Assembly: GCA_948567375.1 (NCBI GenBank)
Contig: OX419756.1
Coordinates: 30,296,552 to 30,360,551 of the forward strand
DNA length: 64,000 bases
Source: Lunularia cruciata
Taxonomy: Eukaryota > Streptophyta > Marchantiopsida > Lunulariales > Lunulariaceae
Direction: 5' to 3'
Position 1 is the first letter of the stretch. Every line of letters begins with the position of its first letter. A program made the translations under genes and the position numbers. The notes beneath the pieces were generated by a model. The model made no database searches, was not told the DNA's origin, and was given only the letters and a program-made list of their open reading frames with translations. Of the stretch, positions 51,880 through 63,107 are shown in pieces.

Positions 51880-53640
51880 TCCTTGAAATGAAAGGGAAGA
51901 AGGAGAAGTAGAATGGGAACTTGAGAGGCAATTCCTACAATTGGAACAATGAGAATTGGATACATGTATTAGGACTAGATGCAAGACCAATAGGCACCAT
52001 GACATTGGAGATGAAGTTTGCACATACAATGCTAACCAAAGACATGAAACCTTTGTAGAGAAGTGGTAGAAGAACAATGGATAGAGGCACATAGTTACAA
52101 GGACCTAGCCAAAAGAGCAATTGTTGAGGTGGTTATGTAATTGTTCAAGTATAAGAGGATGACTTATCTTACCAATAGCCAAGCCATCTTCTTTGGGTAC
52201 ATGTACTAGGTATAATGTGTCAACTAGATAAACATGTTTTCTTTAGGTAAGAAGACTACACAAGGAATTTGAAGAAGATGGTGGAGCAACTTACATAGCC
52301 TCCTTTGTGATACATTTCTAAATTGGTTAAATCATTTATCAAGGGACAAGTGTAAGAATTTCACTACGTAATTCTACCCAATGAAGTATTTCATCATGCA
52401 ACTTGAAGGGAGTTCAATGATCAAGAAGTATTGAGAAGTGGATGCAAACTATACATCAATTGGAGAATTCATGCTAGTGGACAAAGAAAGTGCCACCATA
52501 AAGATGAACAAGAAGAGGACACCTCTAGCAAAGAGATCAAGGAAGAATCTTATGGTGATAGAGGTTTTTTGAAAGACAAGGCAAAAGATTCCAAAGAAAA
52601 GTACAAGGAAGAAGAAGAAGGATCTTTTACCATGCAAGATTCTATAGCAGGATCAAGGAAAGGGGAGCAATATGAAGGTGCACAATCAACTCCAAATCTA
52701 GAGCCAAGTGAAGACCAAGAGGGATAAGTAGAAGGACAATGGGGAGACAACACATGAGCACAAACAACCTCCTAGTTCCAACTAAGAAGTGGATGTTCAA
52801 GAAGAGGAGAAATTGAATATTGAAGACTAACAAGAAGAAATTTGGCCCAAAGTTGTGCAAGAAAGCAAAGACTATATCCTAGAAGTAGAAGTAGAAGTAG
52901 AAGTAGAAGTTGAAGGGAAGGAGAGAGAAGGAAAAGACCATGCAATAGGAGTGTAGGCCAAAGTAAGAGAAGGATCAGCCCAAGTGATCCAAGTACAATA
53001 AAGGAAGAAATGCACTTTATCATACATATTGTGGGAGTAGCGCTCCAATTTATGGAGCTCTTGCTACCCCAATACCAAGGAGAGTGCAAAGATGTGGTGT
53101 GCAAGATACAAAAGAAGATCTACAATCAAAAGCCAAACGAAGACCAAGCAAAGGAGGAGATGGTCAAGGTGCACAACTTGAACAAGGAAGAGGCAAAAAA
53201 GGTAAATATCCTTATGGGTAAACATCAAGATGAAGAACTAGAAATTATTTGGTGAGAACTAGAGATTCCTAAGATCCAAGAAGTGATCTTAGAAGTGCAG
53301 ATGTCCAAGTACCAAAGGGAGGTGGCAATTCAACTAGATTGACTAGCTAAAGATATAAAGAAAGGGAAAGAAGAAAGGGAAGTAGATCAACCCCAAATGC
53401 TAGAGGAGGTGAATTTAGAAGTAGGAATCTTGAACCAACACTTGGAGGAAGGAAAGTTGCAGGCCATATAATAGCCTTCAACAAGATCAATTTGTAAGGT
53501 TTTTGAAAGAGGCAGCTGAAGGAACGGCAACAAAGATATATGAGTTGAAATTGCAGGTCTAGAAGATGTGAGGAAGAATATATGACGAAGGATGAATGGG
53601 AAAATTAACAATTAAGACTAAAGGAACACATAGATATAAA
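51880..53640 (+). pseudogene. Diverged LTR-encoded ORF remnant in C3
   Basis: Colinear with the ORF in the C LTR. Near 51960 NENWIHVLGLDA parallels TESDWRLVLGREA. At about 52082-52200 SYKDLAKRAIVEVVM, KYKRMTYLTNSQAIFF parallels SYKDPVRRGIVSALM, KPERTTYVMKHQAVFF. At 52449-52570 ATIKMNKKRTPLAKRSRK parallels the basic stretch of part 1. The charged sequence from 52700 to 53640 (KVHNLNKEEAKKVNILMGKH) matches the coiled-coil part in character. Many stops and shifts. Confidence 0.6.
52883..52912. repeat. (GTAGAA)n hexanucleotide repeat
   Basis: About five GTAGAA units inside the C3 ORF remnant; in one frame they encode alternating valine and glutamate. Confidence 0.9.
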
Positions 53641-54586
53641 GATCATTGTAGTTTCTGATGCCTATCTATTAGAAATAGTAGTATATAAGGAGTAGACCAA
53701 ACTTCTTTTTAGGATTTTCAAGTTTATGAACTTTACGCCAAAGACACTCCACTAAAAGAAGTTCTTTGTAGTTGTAGGAAATTCAAAGTAGGAGGTTATC
53801 CAAACACCCTTGCAATTGTAAATTATTTGGAGAGGAATGCCTTCAAAGTCCAAGCCTTTGTGCCTCCTCTCCTTTGCAGTTGTACATACCTTTGGAGTTA
53901 TAAGTCCAAAGCAGAGTATGTTCAAATTGTTAATAGGGAGGACCTGACACCTTCCCTAATATATGTAAGGTACCTAATTAACCTACATGTGATTAAGATA
54001 AGATAGGATTAGAATCCTAAGTGTGTGATGTAGGCAAAGATAGAAAATTTGCAAAAATCCACTTGTCGCTAGATCTCTTTGCACAAAGCATAAATGTATG
54101 TAAGGCTTTAGAGTGATTTATTGGTTCACTTTATGAAATTAAATATTAGTAAAAATAATGCTTAAGCTCCTTATGAACCATCTTATTCAAGATTAATTTT
54201 GAACCTACTTGTAGTGAAATTGATCTTCAAATTCTTTTTCAATATTGCATCAATGGAGTGTGAAAATACACTCTTCTAGGAGTAGTATCTACCCAACAGG
54301 TTAAATAGGAAATAATAAGCAAATTATAATGTACTGACATTACCCTTCACTTTTAGTCATTTCTGACGTATATCTTCAAGGGAACAACGTGTTTTTACTA
54401 ATTTTACTAGCATTTGGTCAACATTGTTTCACCTAATACTTTTGTGTTGTTAAAAGGAATACACTCCCTCCGAGTTACTAGAGGTGAGACTAGATGAGGC
54501 AATGAATTTTGGTAGGGAATCAAGTACCAAGGGATATTCAAATCCTTTGTGACTTGAGAGCATTTGAGAGAAATCAAAAGAACAAA

Positions 54587-54635
54587 GCTAAGTGGCACAA
54601 GCTAAGTGGCACAAGCTAAGTGGCACAAGCTAAGG
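54587..54635. repeat. 14-bp tandem repeat, about 3.5 units
   Basis: GCTAAGTGGCACAA repeated three times perfectly and then partially. No coding role visible. Confidence 0.92.
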
Positions 54636-55200
54636 AGAAAATAGCTCAAGATTAATATAACAAACTTGAAAATAAAATAGTGATAGATACTAAATTGACA
54701 CTAAATACCTTTGACATCTATCTGCTTAAATGGGGTGTTTGGATTCAAGAATATAACTAGACAATTGTTCCAAGATCCAATTAACTTTACCATGTCTTGT
54801 AAATTGAGCATAATGAAGAAAATTGTTTTCCATAGATAGAAGGAAGAGTTCTTTAGAGAAAATTTTGAGAAGAGCTCTCAAGGTGTTGTTAACAAGCAAT
54901 GTCTCCAAGTTAAGGTATATAGGAGGAAGATTATTCACCATTAATTACATGTGAGCTCTTTGCTTAAGATCTAAAACTTGTTGATGAAGTTCCTTTGGTG
55001 GACTGGAGTGCCCTCAATTATTTTAGAACTTCAAAGGCCTCCACCAAGGTAAAGTTCTGTTTGTAATAGATGAGGAGCAAGATCTCTCAAACCTTGTACT
55101 TGATTTAAGATCTATTATATTTTTCCCTATAAGTGTAATCTCCATTGTTACTTCTACTCTTGCCTATATCCAAATGAAAAATTATCCTCCCTTCCGTAAC

Positions 55201-55596
55201 AAAGTTATCAAAAGTTTAAGGTGAAAGATAAGGAAGAGGATTGTGATACCTTCACAAAGAAATTTGAGCCAATTGCTATAGCCAATAAGAAAGATGTGGA
55301 TGTTGATAGACTTTGAATATTTCTAAGTTTACTACAAAAGAAGCAAGGAGTTGGTACATATATCTAAGTTAGAGATCCCACAAATATTGAAGATTGGCCA
55401 ATGGTCAAGAGTCAATTCTTCAAGCATTTTTGTGAACTACATTATGAGGCAAATGTCTTTGCCACTCTCAACAATTTGAAACTCAAAAGGAACAAGAAGC
55501 TCCATGATTATAGCAAAAGGTTTCAAAGCCTTTTAAGTAGAGTACCTAGAAGAGGTGCCATCCTAGGATATTTGGACGCACAAGAAGTAGCTTGGT
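55201..55596 (+). pseudogene. gag: C3 gag capsid fragment
   Basis: FKVKDKEEDCDTFTKKFEPI, DWPMVKSQFFKHFCELHYE, FATLNNLKLKRNKKLHDYSK and FQSLLSRVPRRGAILGYLDA align block by block with the C gag (DPDEFIKEFKVI, LRNNFLERFREVDYD, FAALNDLDRGKKEKLRDYSE, FMALLNRVPKQSGVVGHSDA). Ends abruptly at AWL where the C2 LTR begins (55597). Confidence 0.85.
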
Positions 55597-56389
55597 TGTG
55601 ACAACCAGGCAAATATCACTTTTGCAGTAATCAGGTAAGTAAAGTTTGTTCTCGTAGAGGTACGATTTGTAATTGATCAAATACAAAGTCAAATGTCACA
55701 ATGTAGTCCTTCTTGATTTCATCTTTAATATCTCAGGTAGAAACCACACCTAGAAGAGAGTAACAAGCACTGACTTGTAGTCTTGTCACACCAATTTGTC
55801 ACCCATAATCACAACTTCATCAAATCTTTCCAAATAATCCTGATTGTGATGGTTCAGATTCTCCCAAAGATGACACTTCACTACAAAAACAACTTCACCT
55901 CAGAATTGTGTTCCACCCCTCCATTGAAGGCACAACTTCCTTGATCAAAATTTCTTCATATCAACACTACGCTGCACTCACAAATGCAGAATACTACCAA
56001 CACTACAATTCCTCTCAAATCTGTCAAGGTATTGCTCCGATTGCACTTCACTTAAGATCTAACTCAGAATGAAGATCAAGGCTATGGAATCCAACATCCA
56101 ACAAGCACATTTATTTGCACTTTGAAATTCTCCACATACTCACAAGCACACATAGCGTTGATACTCAGAATCAAGCTCAAGCAAGAAGCACTGAAATCAA
56201 TGCTTTGCTTTATTTATTCTCAAAAATAATGAATATTAAACAGCATATGACTACAAATGCTCCTCTTAAATAGTACAACAATCAACACTTACTAACAATT
56301 ATATCATTTTACAACAAGTCTTCTAACCTGTAGATTCAAAATGACAAGGCACCTCTTCATGTCTGCCTCTTCAAATCTCAAAATTGTTA

Positions 56390-56948
56390 CTACTCCAATC
56401 CTATGTCAACCTCAACTTTGGCTTCCAAACCCGAGGTTCCTTCAAGAATTTCTCCATCTTTGGATCTATTTAATTCTACTCCTAAGTCTTCTATTTTTAT
56501 AATGTCTTCACTACAAACTACGATTGCACTAGTGGGTAATTGATCTAACTCTTTTCCTCTCGGGTTTAGGGTTTTCTCTAATGTCTTAGATGACAATTCC
56601 AAAGACACCTACACTCCTACCTCTACAACTTCAAACTTCTTACTACTATCAATTCCTTTGCTAATTCTACTAATATCCTCATCAAGAATTATAATTGAAA
56701 GCATGGATACACTATCTACGCCTTCAATTTGTAACCCACTTTCCCCTAATCGCTCATATAACTGACTCAAAGACACTTACTGTCTGATCTTGCACTTTGG
56801 ATTCATTCACTACTACTATTTCTCCTTGAATTTTTATCATATCTTCAATCTGAAATGAAATTGAAGTTATGGGTATCCTAACTATCTCTACTTTCTCTCT
56901 CCTAATTATTTTAGACACTTCAGATATTTGACCCAAAGACTCCCACAT
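56390..56948 (-). pseudogene. Shortened LTR-encoded ORF remnant in C2 LTR
   Basis: The end of this frame (MSLELSSKTLEKT, ELDQLPTSAI, VEVDIGLE) aligns with the end of the C LTR ORF (MSLELPSKTLGKS, ELDRLPTSAI, EEVDIGLD). Upstream only a short stretch with heptad-like hydrophobics (EIVRIPITSISFQIEDMIKI) in a shifted frame remains. The globular part and most of the coiled coil are absent in this LTR. Confidence 0.7.
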
Positions 56949-57125
56949 CCAATGTCAGACTACCTTGGGTTGAATCATATTTGTCTTGAGGCAAAGTCTT
57001 TAGACCCAAAGTTTTGTAAACCCAAAGTAATATAAGTCAGACGTTGTATAGACCCAAAGACACCAACCCAAAGACACTCAACTACTATATACATCTACTC
57101 CCAAAACTTCAAATTCTTCTAACTT

Positions 57126-57133
57126 CTTTTATA
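57126..57133 (-). promoter_or_regulatory. Possible C2 LTR TATA box (TATAAAAG)
   Basis: TCTATAAAAG on the minus strand about 855 bp into the LTR, upstream of the ORF remnant. Position is compatible with an LTR promoter but not proven. Confidence 0.4.
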
Positions 57134-57987
57134 GACCTTCAAACTCTTCAATTTTGGTGGCAATAGAAAGCCTTGAACAAGAGACTTCCAATAAAATATA
57201 GCTCGCATGATTTGGACATGTGATCATTAAGATATAGCCCTCGCAATAATCCTGACTTGTGACCTCCATTTTGATGCAAAGAAACCCTCTTGTGGCATCT
57301 GTGAGCCGGCCTATCTCTCACTCAAGATGAACCTCTAATGGCTATTATGGTAGCGCACCATGGACTAAGAAGGCAAGGAACTCCAACTCCATCATACTCC
57401 TCCAAGGCTAACACTCCAAGACTCAAAACATTGCTCACTAGAAAACTCAATGAGAGAGATTGTTGCAAATGAAAGGATGATGAGTACCTCCTCACCCCTT
57501 GTTTATATACTTGTGAAATAGTTACGTACAAAAGTTACTAATTACTGTAGTAACTCAAGTTACTAGACTAAAAGTCAAGTAAAGTCAAAAAGTAGAGGAA
57601 TATCCATTCACATGGGCATATTCCTCTTAGCATGTGGTCTTATCTTGACCCAACCACTAAGTCAAGGATTCCTTCACATGGGCTATCCTTGGACTAAAGA
57701 AGAATCCAAAACAAAAAGGCTTGCGGACCCAAGAGTTCTCAACTCTTTCCTCAAAGCCAAATGCCTAGGAATAATACCAAGTCAACACACTAAAATCCAA
57801 AATAGTGGTGCTCATCTTTTCTACTTCCTCTAAAGTAAGGTCCCCTCTATCTTAGCTATGACTAACTTGAGCTAACCATGACTAATGTAGAACCATCCTT
57901 TATCTCTATTTAAATAATATCTCTTAAGTACTTGTAATACCAAGCTAAATATCACAATACCACACACATGCACAAATAGGTGTTACA

Positions 57988-58001
57988 TTTACCCCCGGAC
58001 T
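57988..58001 (-). other. C2 polypurine tract
   Basis: CCGGGGGTAAA on the minus strand directly before TGTAACACC. Confidence 0.75.
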
Positions 58002-58035
58002 AAGTTTTCACTTTGTCCTCAAAGTGAAGGTCCCT

Positions 58036-58302
58036 CTACCTTCTATGGTACATCTTCAACTTATCAAGGTTAATCCTATCAAAGTGTCTTCCTCCCAACT
58101 TCTTGAGATCATAGGTGTAATTGCCCCACACCTTCTCCACTATGAAAGGTCCAAAGTACTTTGGCAAAAACTTCTTTTGCACTCTCTTGAATCGAATGGA
58201 ATCAAACAACATTACCCAATCACCTTCTTTGAAAGTCTCCACCTTCTTCTTGCCTTGCCTCTTGTCATAGCTCTCCTTTTGTTTCCTTTGGGCTTGCTCC
58301 AC
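58036..58302 (-). CDS. pol: C2 integrase C-terminal domain
   Basis: In frame with the main pol ORF and separated only by a TGA at 58303-58305. EGDWVMLFDSIRFKRV, KYFGPFIVEKVWGNYTYDL and HFDRINLDKLKMYHRR form the SH3-like end of a Ty3 integrase that binds DNA. No chromodomain or PHD finger follows; the frame stops before the polypurine tract. Confidence 0.85.
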   Translation of the reverse strand: MEQAQRKQKESYDKRQGKKKVETFKEGDWVMLFDSIRFKRVQKKFLPKYFGPFIVEKVWGNYTYDLKKLGGRHFDRINLDKLKMYHRR

Positions 58303-60765
58303 TCAAACCATAGCAATTGCTCTTGCCTCTTCCAACTCCATGAGTTGATCCTTCCTTGACTTCTCTGCATCACCTCCTTGTGTTTTCTTCAATCTCCTTT
58401 GAATGCTTTGGAAGGTAGGAAGATCAAAGTGAATAGGTAAGGTAGACTCAATACCATACACCAACTGAAATGGAGAATATCTGGTGGAAGTCTTCATGGT
58501 TGTCCTATACTCCCACAAAACTGCATGAATCCTCTTGTCCCAATGATGTTTAGCCCCATCCATTTCTACATCTTTGGCCAACATCATGCACAAGGTCTGA
58601 TTGGTTCTCTCTGCCAAGCCATTGGAATTTGGCTTATAGGATGTAGTTACTCTATGTGTGATAGAGAAATGTCGTAACATGGCTATAGTAATGCTTCTTG
58701 TAAACTCTCCTCCTCTATCAGAAACCAACTCCAAAGGGCATCCAAACCTAGTGATAATGCGTTCATAAAGAAATCTACCCACTTCATCTTCATTCTTGTC
58801 CCTCAATGGTCTAGCCTCAACCCACTTGGTAAGGTAATCAGTAACTACCATAATGTACCAATTGTTCCTTGGGGTTCTATTGAGAGGACCTACAAAATCA
58901 ATTCCCCACTTCTCAAAAGGTCCTAGCAATGGAATTGATCTAAGTGGTGGAGTGGATGTAGACTTTCTAGCAAAAGCTTGACAAACATGACAAGTTTTGA
59001 AATAATCAAGACAATCCTTGAAAATCCCTCTCCAATGGTAACTTGCATCTAGAATCTTGAAAGCAATCACCTTTCCTGCAAAGTGTCCTCCACATACTAA
59101 ACCTTCATGAAACTCCTTTATGAGTAGGATAGACTCTTCCTTACCCACTGCTCTTTGAAGTAGACCATCTACTCCTTGGTGAAAAAGAATATCCTCCACC
59201 ATTGTGTAAGGTCTAGATCTTGCTGCAAGGGCCTTCCTCTCCCTAGCATGCATCCCTTTTGGATAGTTACCTCTTGTCACAAAATCCACAATCTCCTTGT
59301 ACTCCATTGGAACCTCTTGAGTGACTGAGATTGTCATGAGCTCCTCATCCGGGAAGGAATCATCCACTGGCTCATCTCCATCATGATCATAGGCTCTAGA
59401 TAACAAATTAGCATTTGCATGTTTCTTTCCTGGCCTATCCTCAATGGTGTAGTCATACTCAGACAAGAGTATCATCCACCTTGCTAGTCTCCCTTCAACA
59501 TTAGGCTTGTTGAAGATGTACTTCAAAGCCTTGTGATCCGTGACAATGGTGGCTTTCCCTCCAATCAAGTAGTGTCTAAACTTCTTGAGACCAAAGATCA
59601 TTGCCAACCCTTCTCTCTTCGTGACAGAGTAGTTCTTCTCTGCTGAAACCATCTGCCTACTAGCATAAACTATTGGATGATCATGCCCATCTTGTTCTAA
59701 TTGACTAAGAGTGCATCCTATAGCTACATTAGAAGCTTCAGTGTAGAGGATGAAAGGCTTACTCCAATCAGGTTTAGCAAGAATTGGAGCTACAACAAGG
59801 GATTGCTTGAGCTCCTCAAAAGCTTTGAGAGACTCCTTGTCTTCCAAAATCACCATATAATCTACACCCTTCTTCATGTAGATGGTCAATGCATAAGCCT
59901 TGTTGGAAAATGAGAAGATGAACCTCTTATAGTACCAAACCATCCCCAAGAATTGGCGTAACTTTGTCAAGCTTGAAGGGAATGGAAGGTCTGAGATTTT
60001 CCTCACCTTCTCAAGATCAACTACTATTCCATCCTTGGAGATGATGTGCCCCAAAAGTAGACCTTCTTCACGTCCAAAAATGCACTTCTTTGGGTTGAGT
60101 GATGCATTTGCCTCATCCAAGCGTTGCAAGACTTTGATTAGGTGCTCAAAGTGCTCCTCCTTGCTCCCATAGACACAAAAGTCATCAATGAAGTCTCTCA
60201 CAAATTTCCCAATGAAAGGTTCAAATACCTTGTTCATGAACTGTTGGAATGTGGTTGGAGCATTACAAAGCCCAAAAGGCATGACCTTGAAAGCGTAAGT
60301 TCCCCAAGGTGTGGTGAATGTGGTGAGTTGTTGATGCTCTAGTGCAATCTTGATTTGGTTATATCCACTATAACCATCTCCAAAATTGTACCTCTCATGA
60401 CCTGCAACCTCCTCCAAGATCTCATCAATGAATGGCAATGGGTAGTAGTCCTTCTTGGTAACAGCATTGAACTTCTTGTAATCCACACATACCCAAAGCT
60501 TGCCATTCTTTTTCTTCACAATGACAATTGGAGACACCCATTCTGAATTCTCTACCTCAAAGATAAATCCAGCCTCCTTGAGCTTATCAATCTCCTCCTT
60601 CACAACCAAAGATATTGGTGGGCTAATGCGACGTTGCTTTTGGTGGATTGGTCTTGCATGTAACTCCACCTCTATCTTGTGCTCCTCCAAGGTGACTTCC
60701 TTCAAATCCTTGTAACTAAAAGCAAAAACATGGATGAACTTGCGGAAAATCTCCTCAAATCTCAC
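58303..60765 (-). CDS. pol: C2 pol: reverse transcriptase, RNase H, integrase
   Basis: 820 codons open. RT: WVSPIVIVKKKNGK, DGYSGYNQI (D130), MPFGLCNAPTTFQQ, active site FIDD (192-195). RNase H: the first catalytic aspartate is glutamate here (YTEAS, E343), then E385 (TKREGLAM), D410 (VTDHKAL), and the final ADALSR-type aspartate is asparagine (NANLLSR), so RNase H is probably impaired. Integrase: H553, H561, C592, C595; D623 (GIDFVGP), D683 (VSDRGGEF), E719 (NGLAER), with 35 residues between D and E, all intact. One TGA cuts off the integrase tail. By sequence it belongs with element C. Confidence 0.93.
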   Translation of the reverse strand: MRFEEIFRKFIHVFAFSYKDLKEVTLEEHKIEVELHARPIHQKQRRISPPISLVVKEEIDKLKEAGFIFEVENSEWVSPIVIVKKKNGKLWVCVDYKKFNAVTKKDYYPLPFIDEILEEVAGHERYNFGDGYSGYNQIKIALEHQQLTTFTTPWGTYAFKVMPFGLCNAPTTFQQFMNKVFEPFIGKFVRDFIDDFCVYGSKEEHFEHLIKVLQRLDEANASLNPKKCIFGREEGLLLGHIISKDGIVVDLEKVRKISDLPFPSSLTKLRQFLGMVWYYKRFIFSFSNKAYALTIYMKKGVDYMVILEDKESLKAFEELKQSLVVAPILAKPDWSKPFILYTEASNVAIGCTLSQLEQDGHDHPIVYASRQMVSAEKNYSVTKREGLAMIFGLKKFRHYLIGGKATIVTDHKALKYIFNKPNVEGRLARWMILLSEYDYTIEDRPGKKHANANLLSRAYDHDGDEPVDDSFPDEELMTISVTQEVPMEYKEIVDFVTRGNYPKGMHARERKALAARSRPYTMVEDILFHQGVDGLLQRAVGKEESILLIKEFHEGLVCGGHFAGKVIAFKILDASYHWRGIFKDCLDYFKTCHVCQAFARKSTSTPPLRSIPLLGPFEKWGIDFVGPLNRTPRNNWYIMVVTDYLTKWVEARPLRDKNEDEVGRFLYERIITRFGCPLELVSDRGGEFTRSITIAMLRHFSITHRVTTSYKPNSNGLAERTNQTLCMMLAKDVEMDGAKHHWDKRIHAVLWEYRTTMKTSTRYSPFQLVYGIESTLPIHFDLPTFQSIQRRLKKTQGGDAEKSRKDQLMELEEARAIAMV

Positions 60766-61250
60766 CTTCTCCTCCTAGGTAACATTTGGGCCATACTTGA
60801 GGGTAGCTAACCTTCTCTCTATCTCCTCAAGTGTCAATGGTGATTTGTCTGGGTCCTTCAAAACCTTTGGCTTAGGTGCAAAATCCATAGCACACAAAGG
60901 ATACATATCTGAATCAGATTCAGATTCAGATTCATCCTCCTTTGTAGAAGTCTCCTCTTCCATGCTTGTGTCTACACCTGAAGCTCCTTCTTCAGAATCT
61001 GATTCCCAATAATCAGAAGATGGTGTATCTGAATGTGAAGTGTTGGTGGTGTTAGTCACAGGAACTGTGACTCTATGGTTTGATGGCCCAATCCTCAAGT
61101 ACCCTTTGTGCCATCAATCAGTTTTGCGTGTTACTCTCAACCATGGCCTCCCAGGAAGTAAGTCATAGCTTGAATCCTTCAAGACTTGGAAAGTCATGAG
61201 ATTTTGAATTCCCATAACTGAAACTACCACTTTATCCATCACCCCTACTG
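60766..61250 (-). pseudogene. pol: C2 protease end and acidic linker
   Basis: After a frameshift near 61245 the protease continues DKVVVSVMGIQNLMTFQVL, SYDLLPGRPWLRVTRK, the end of a Ty3 protease. A stop follows, then a linker 61098-60775 that is serine- and glutamate-rich (DYWESDSEEGASG, KEDESESESDSDMYPLC), comparable to the acidic linker of element C. Confidence 0.75.
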
Positions 61251-62872
61251 GTCAAACTTGTTGCTTGTTTGCCATGCTCACCACAAATGTTGAAGGTCTT
61301 GAGGGAGGGTATCATACCAAACTTCTTCATCAACCTTTCTGACATGGCATTCACTGTTGATCCTCCATCAACCAATGCATCCTTGATGTTGTGACCATTC
61401 ACTCTCACATCAATTTTGGAGGCATATTCACAAGCCTCCCATGGTGATGGCTTGGCATCCACCACCCCCATTGATATTGGAGCTTTTTCCTTCTTCTTCT
61501 TCTTGCTCCTTGTAGAACTCAAACCACCTCTAAGCTCCTTTCTCAAGGTAGGGTTCAAAGCAATCAATTGGCCCACTATGATGTTAGCCTTGTGACTACC
61601 AACATCTTCCAACACATTGTAGTTCCATTGTTGCTTTGAAATCAAGAAATCCTCCATCTCCAACTTCTTCCTTGGAGTCTTTGTTGTTGATGGTGTTGAG
61701 GTGCAAGTGCTCCTAGTAGACATAGGAGTATCCTTGCTTGGAGTAAATCCTTGAGAAGAGTGAACATCCTCTGCAAAACGAGCTCTTTTCTTCTCTTGTG
61801 CCAAAAGCTCCAAATTAAGACTCTTGGAGTTTGAGCACTCTCCCTTCTCATACTTGCTCTCCACCACATCTATGGATGCTATCCCCTTACCTTTGTTTGG
61901 ATTAGGAGCCACTTGGATTTCACTACCACCCTCTTTCCCTCTATTGGCTCTCTCATAACCCCTTCCTCCATGGTAAGTGGAATTTGGGCAATTCCTTTGG
62001 ATATGGCCTCTTCCTCCACAACCAAAACAATTTCTATCATTGAAATTATTGGCTGGTTGAACTCCTCTATATGGATAGTTTCCATAACTCCTAGGCCCTC
62101 TCCCTACATTCTGATCCACCTCTCTCTTCTCCCATAGTTGCACCACATTGATCTTGAGATCCGCAAGTTGTTCTGTGATGGTTTGAAGTGGATCCTTTGG
62201 TGGAGGTGCAAGAATTGGAGCAACTACTACTTGTGGTGCAACCCTTGTCACCAAAGTATCAGAAGTTCCACCATACTTGTAGCCTTGAGGAGGATGCACA
62301 ACCTCCTTCACCACCAAATCACTCTCATCCCCTTCCAAACTCTCCTCCATACGAATTGCGAACTTGATAGCTTCAACCTTGGAAGAAGGTTTCTTATATC
62401 TCACCTTGCTTCTAATTTGTGGTCTCAACTCTCCCACAAAATTCTTGGTGAGCATGGCTCCTATGCCAATCATTGTAGTCTCCACATCATCCTCACCCTT
62501 CCTCAACACTATGCAAAATCTGGACTCTAACTTTTCCACTCTTTCCACATAGACTCTCACTTTCTCTCCATCTCCTTGCTTGAGAAATATAACCTCACTC
62601 ATCAATCTCTCATAACTCTCATCAGGAAGAAAGTTCTCAATGAGTGCTGAAGTCAAAGTCTCCCAAGACTCCTCTTCCCCATCTCTCCTCTCTCTCTTTT
62701 GGTATTCTGACTCATACCACGTAAGTGCTGCATCCTCAAAGAAATCTGGTAATAATGAGGCCCACTCATTCTTCCTCCTCTCATTGTTTCCTATGCAAGC
62801 TCTCTTGAAGTCTCTCACAAAGGCCTCCACATCTTCTCCATCCTTGCCAAAGAAAACCAAAAGTTTCCCCAT
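61232..62872 (-). CDS. gag: C2 gag and start of protease
   Basis: 546 codons starting at an ATG (MGKLLVFFGKDGEDVEAFVR). Capsid: ASLLPDFFEDAALTWYESEY, WETLTSALIENFLPDESYER, LRPQIRSKVRYKKPSSKVEA. One zinc knuckle CFGCGGRGHIQRNC near 62020. The protease active site is DALVDGGSTVNAMSERL near 61340, with DGG in place of DSG, a variant known in plant Ty3 elements. The frame is lost near 61245. It builds the particle and, through the protease, would process it. Confidence 0.9.
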   Translation of the reverse strand: MGKLLVFFGKDGEDVEAFVRDFKRACIGNNERRKNEWASLLPDFFEDAALTWYESEYQKRERRDGEEESWETLTSALIENFLPDESYERLMSEVIFLKQGDGEKVRVYVERVEKLESRFCIVLRKGEDDVETTMIGIGAMLTKNFVGELRPQIRSKVRYKKPSSKVEAIKFAIRMEESLEGDESDLVVKEVVHPPQGYKYGGTSDTLVTRVAPQVVVAPILAPPPKDPLQTITEQLADLKINVVQLWEKREVDQNVGRGPRSYGNYPYRGVQPANNFNDRNCFGCGGRGHIQRNCPNSTYHGGRGYERANRGKEGGSEIQVAPNPNKGKGIASIDVVESKYEKGECSNSKSLNLELLAQEKKRARFAEDVHSSQGFTPSKDTPMSTRSTCTSTPSTTKTPRKKLEMEDFLISKQQWNYNVLEDVGSHKANIIVGQLIALNPTLRKELRGGLSSTRSKKKKKEKAPISMGVVDAKPSPWEACEYASKIDVRVNGHNIKDALVDGGSTVNAMSERLMKKFGMIPSLKTFNICGEHGKQATSLTSRGDG

Positions 62873-63107
62873 CTTAACCTCTCACTATCTTTCTCTTTCT
62901 CAAATTTTCTTTTTCTCTTTTCTTTTCTCTCACTCTATAACTAATAGAGTATATACATGACTAACACCATTTGAGAGTAATCCACCCTAGGGAACACAAA
63001 ATGTTCAGGTTGCTCCAAGATTTCTATAGCGACATCAAATCCTACTGTGCATATTAATCAAACCCTCATGGATAGTTTATCCATAAGTTGAAAGATTATC
63101 TCCATCA

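Larger units (their letters stand above)
51045..55596 (+). mobile_element. C3: old plus-strand relative of element C, 5' part
   Basis: Begins TATGGTGCCCACATTTT, one change from the C LTR start. Then come remnants of the LTR ORF (below) and, at the right, a gag fragment of the same family in the same orientation. I cannot find the LTR end or primer-binding site between about 53700 and 55100, so the middle may be rearranged. Cut at 55597 by C2. Confidence 0.65.
55597..57987 (-). repeat. C2 3' LTR (about 2.4 kb)
   Basis: On the minus strand it begins TGTAACACC after a purine tract and ends GGTTGTCACA. The terminal 700 bp or so are clearly related to the C LTR (same CTCAGGTAGAAACCACACC, GAAGAGAGTAACAAGCACTGACT and TGTTCCACCCCTCCA phrases). 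Without the other LTR the start is an inference from the purine tract and the inverted ends TGTAACACC/GGTTGTCACA. Confidence 0.7.

Noticed and set aside
54726-54941. Leucine-rich minus-strand ORF resembling LRR repeats
   Set aside because: Only short, irregular leucine spacing in AT-rich DNA; no second repeat with the LxxLxLxxN pattern.
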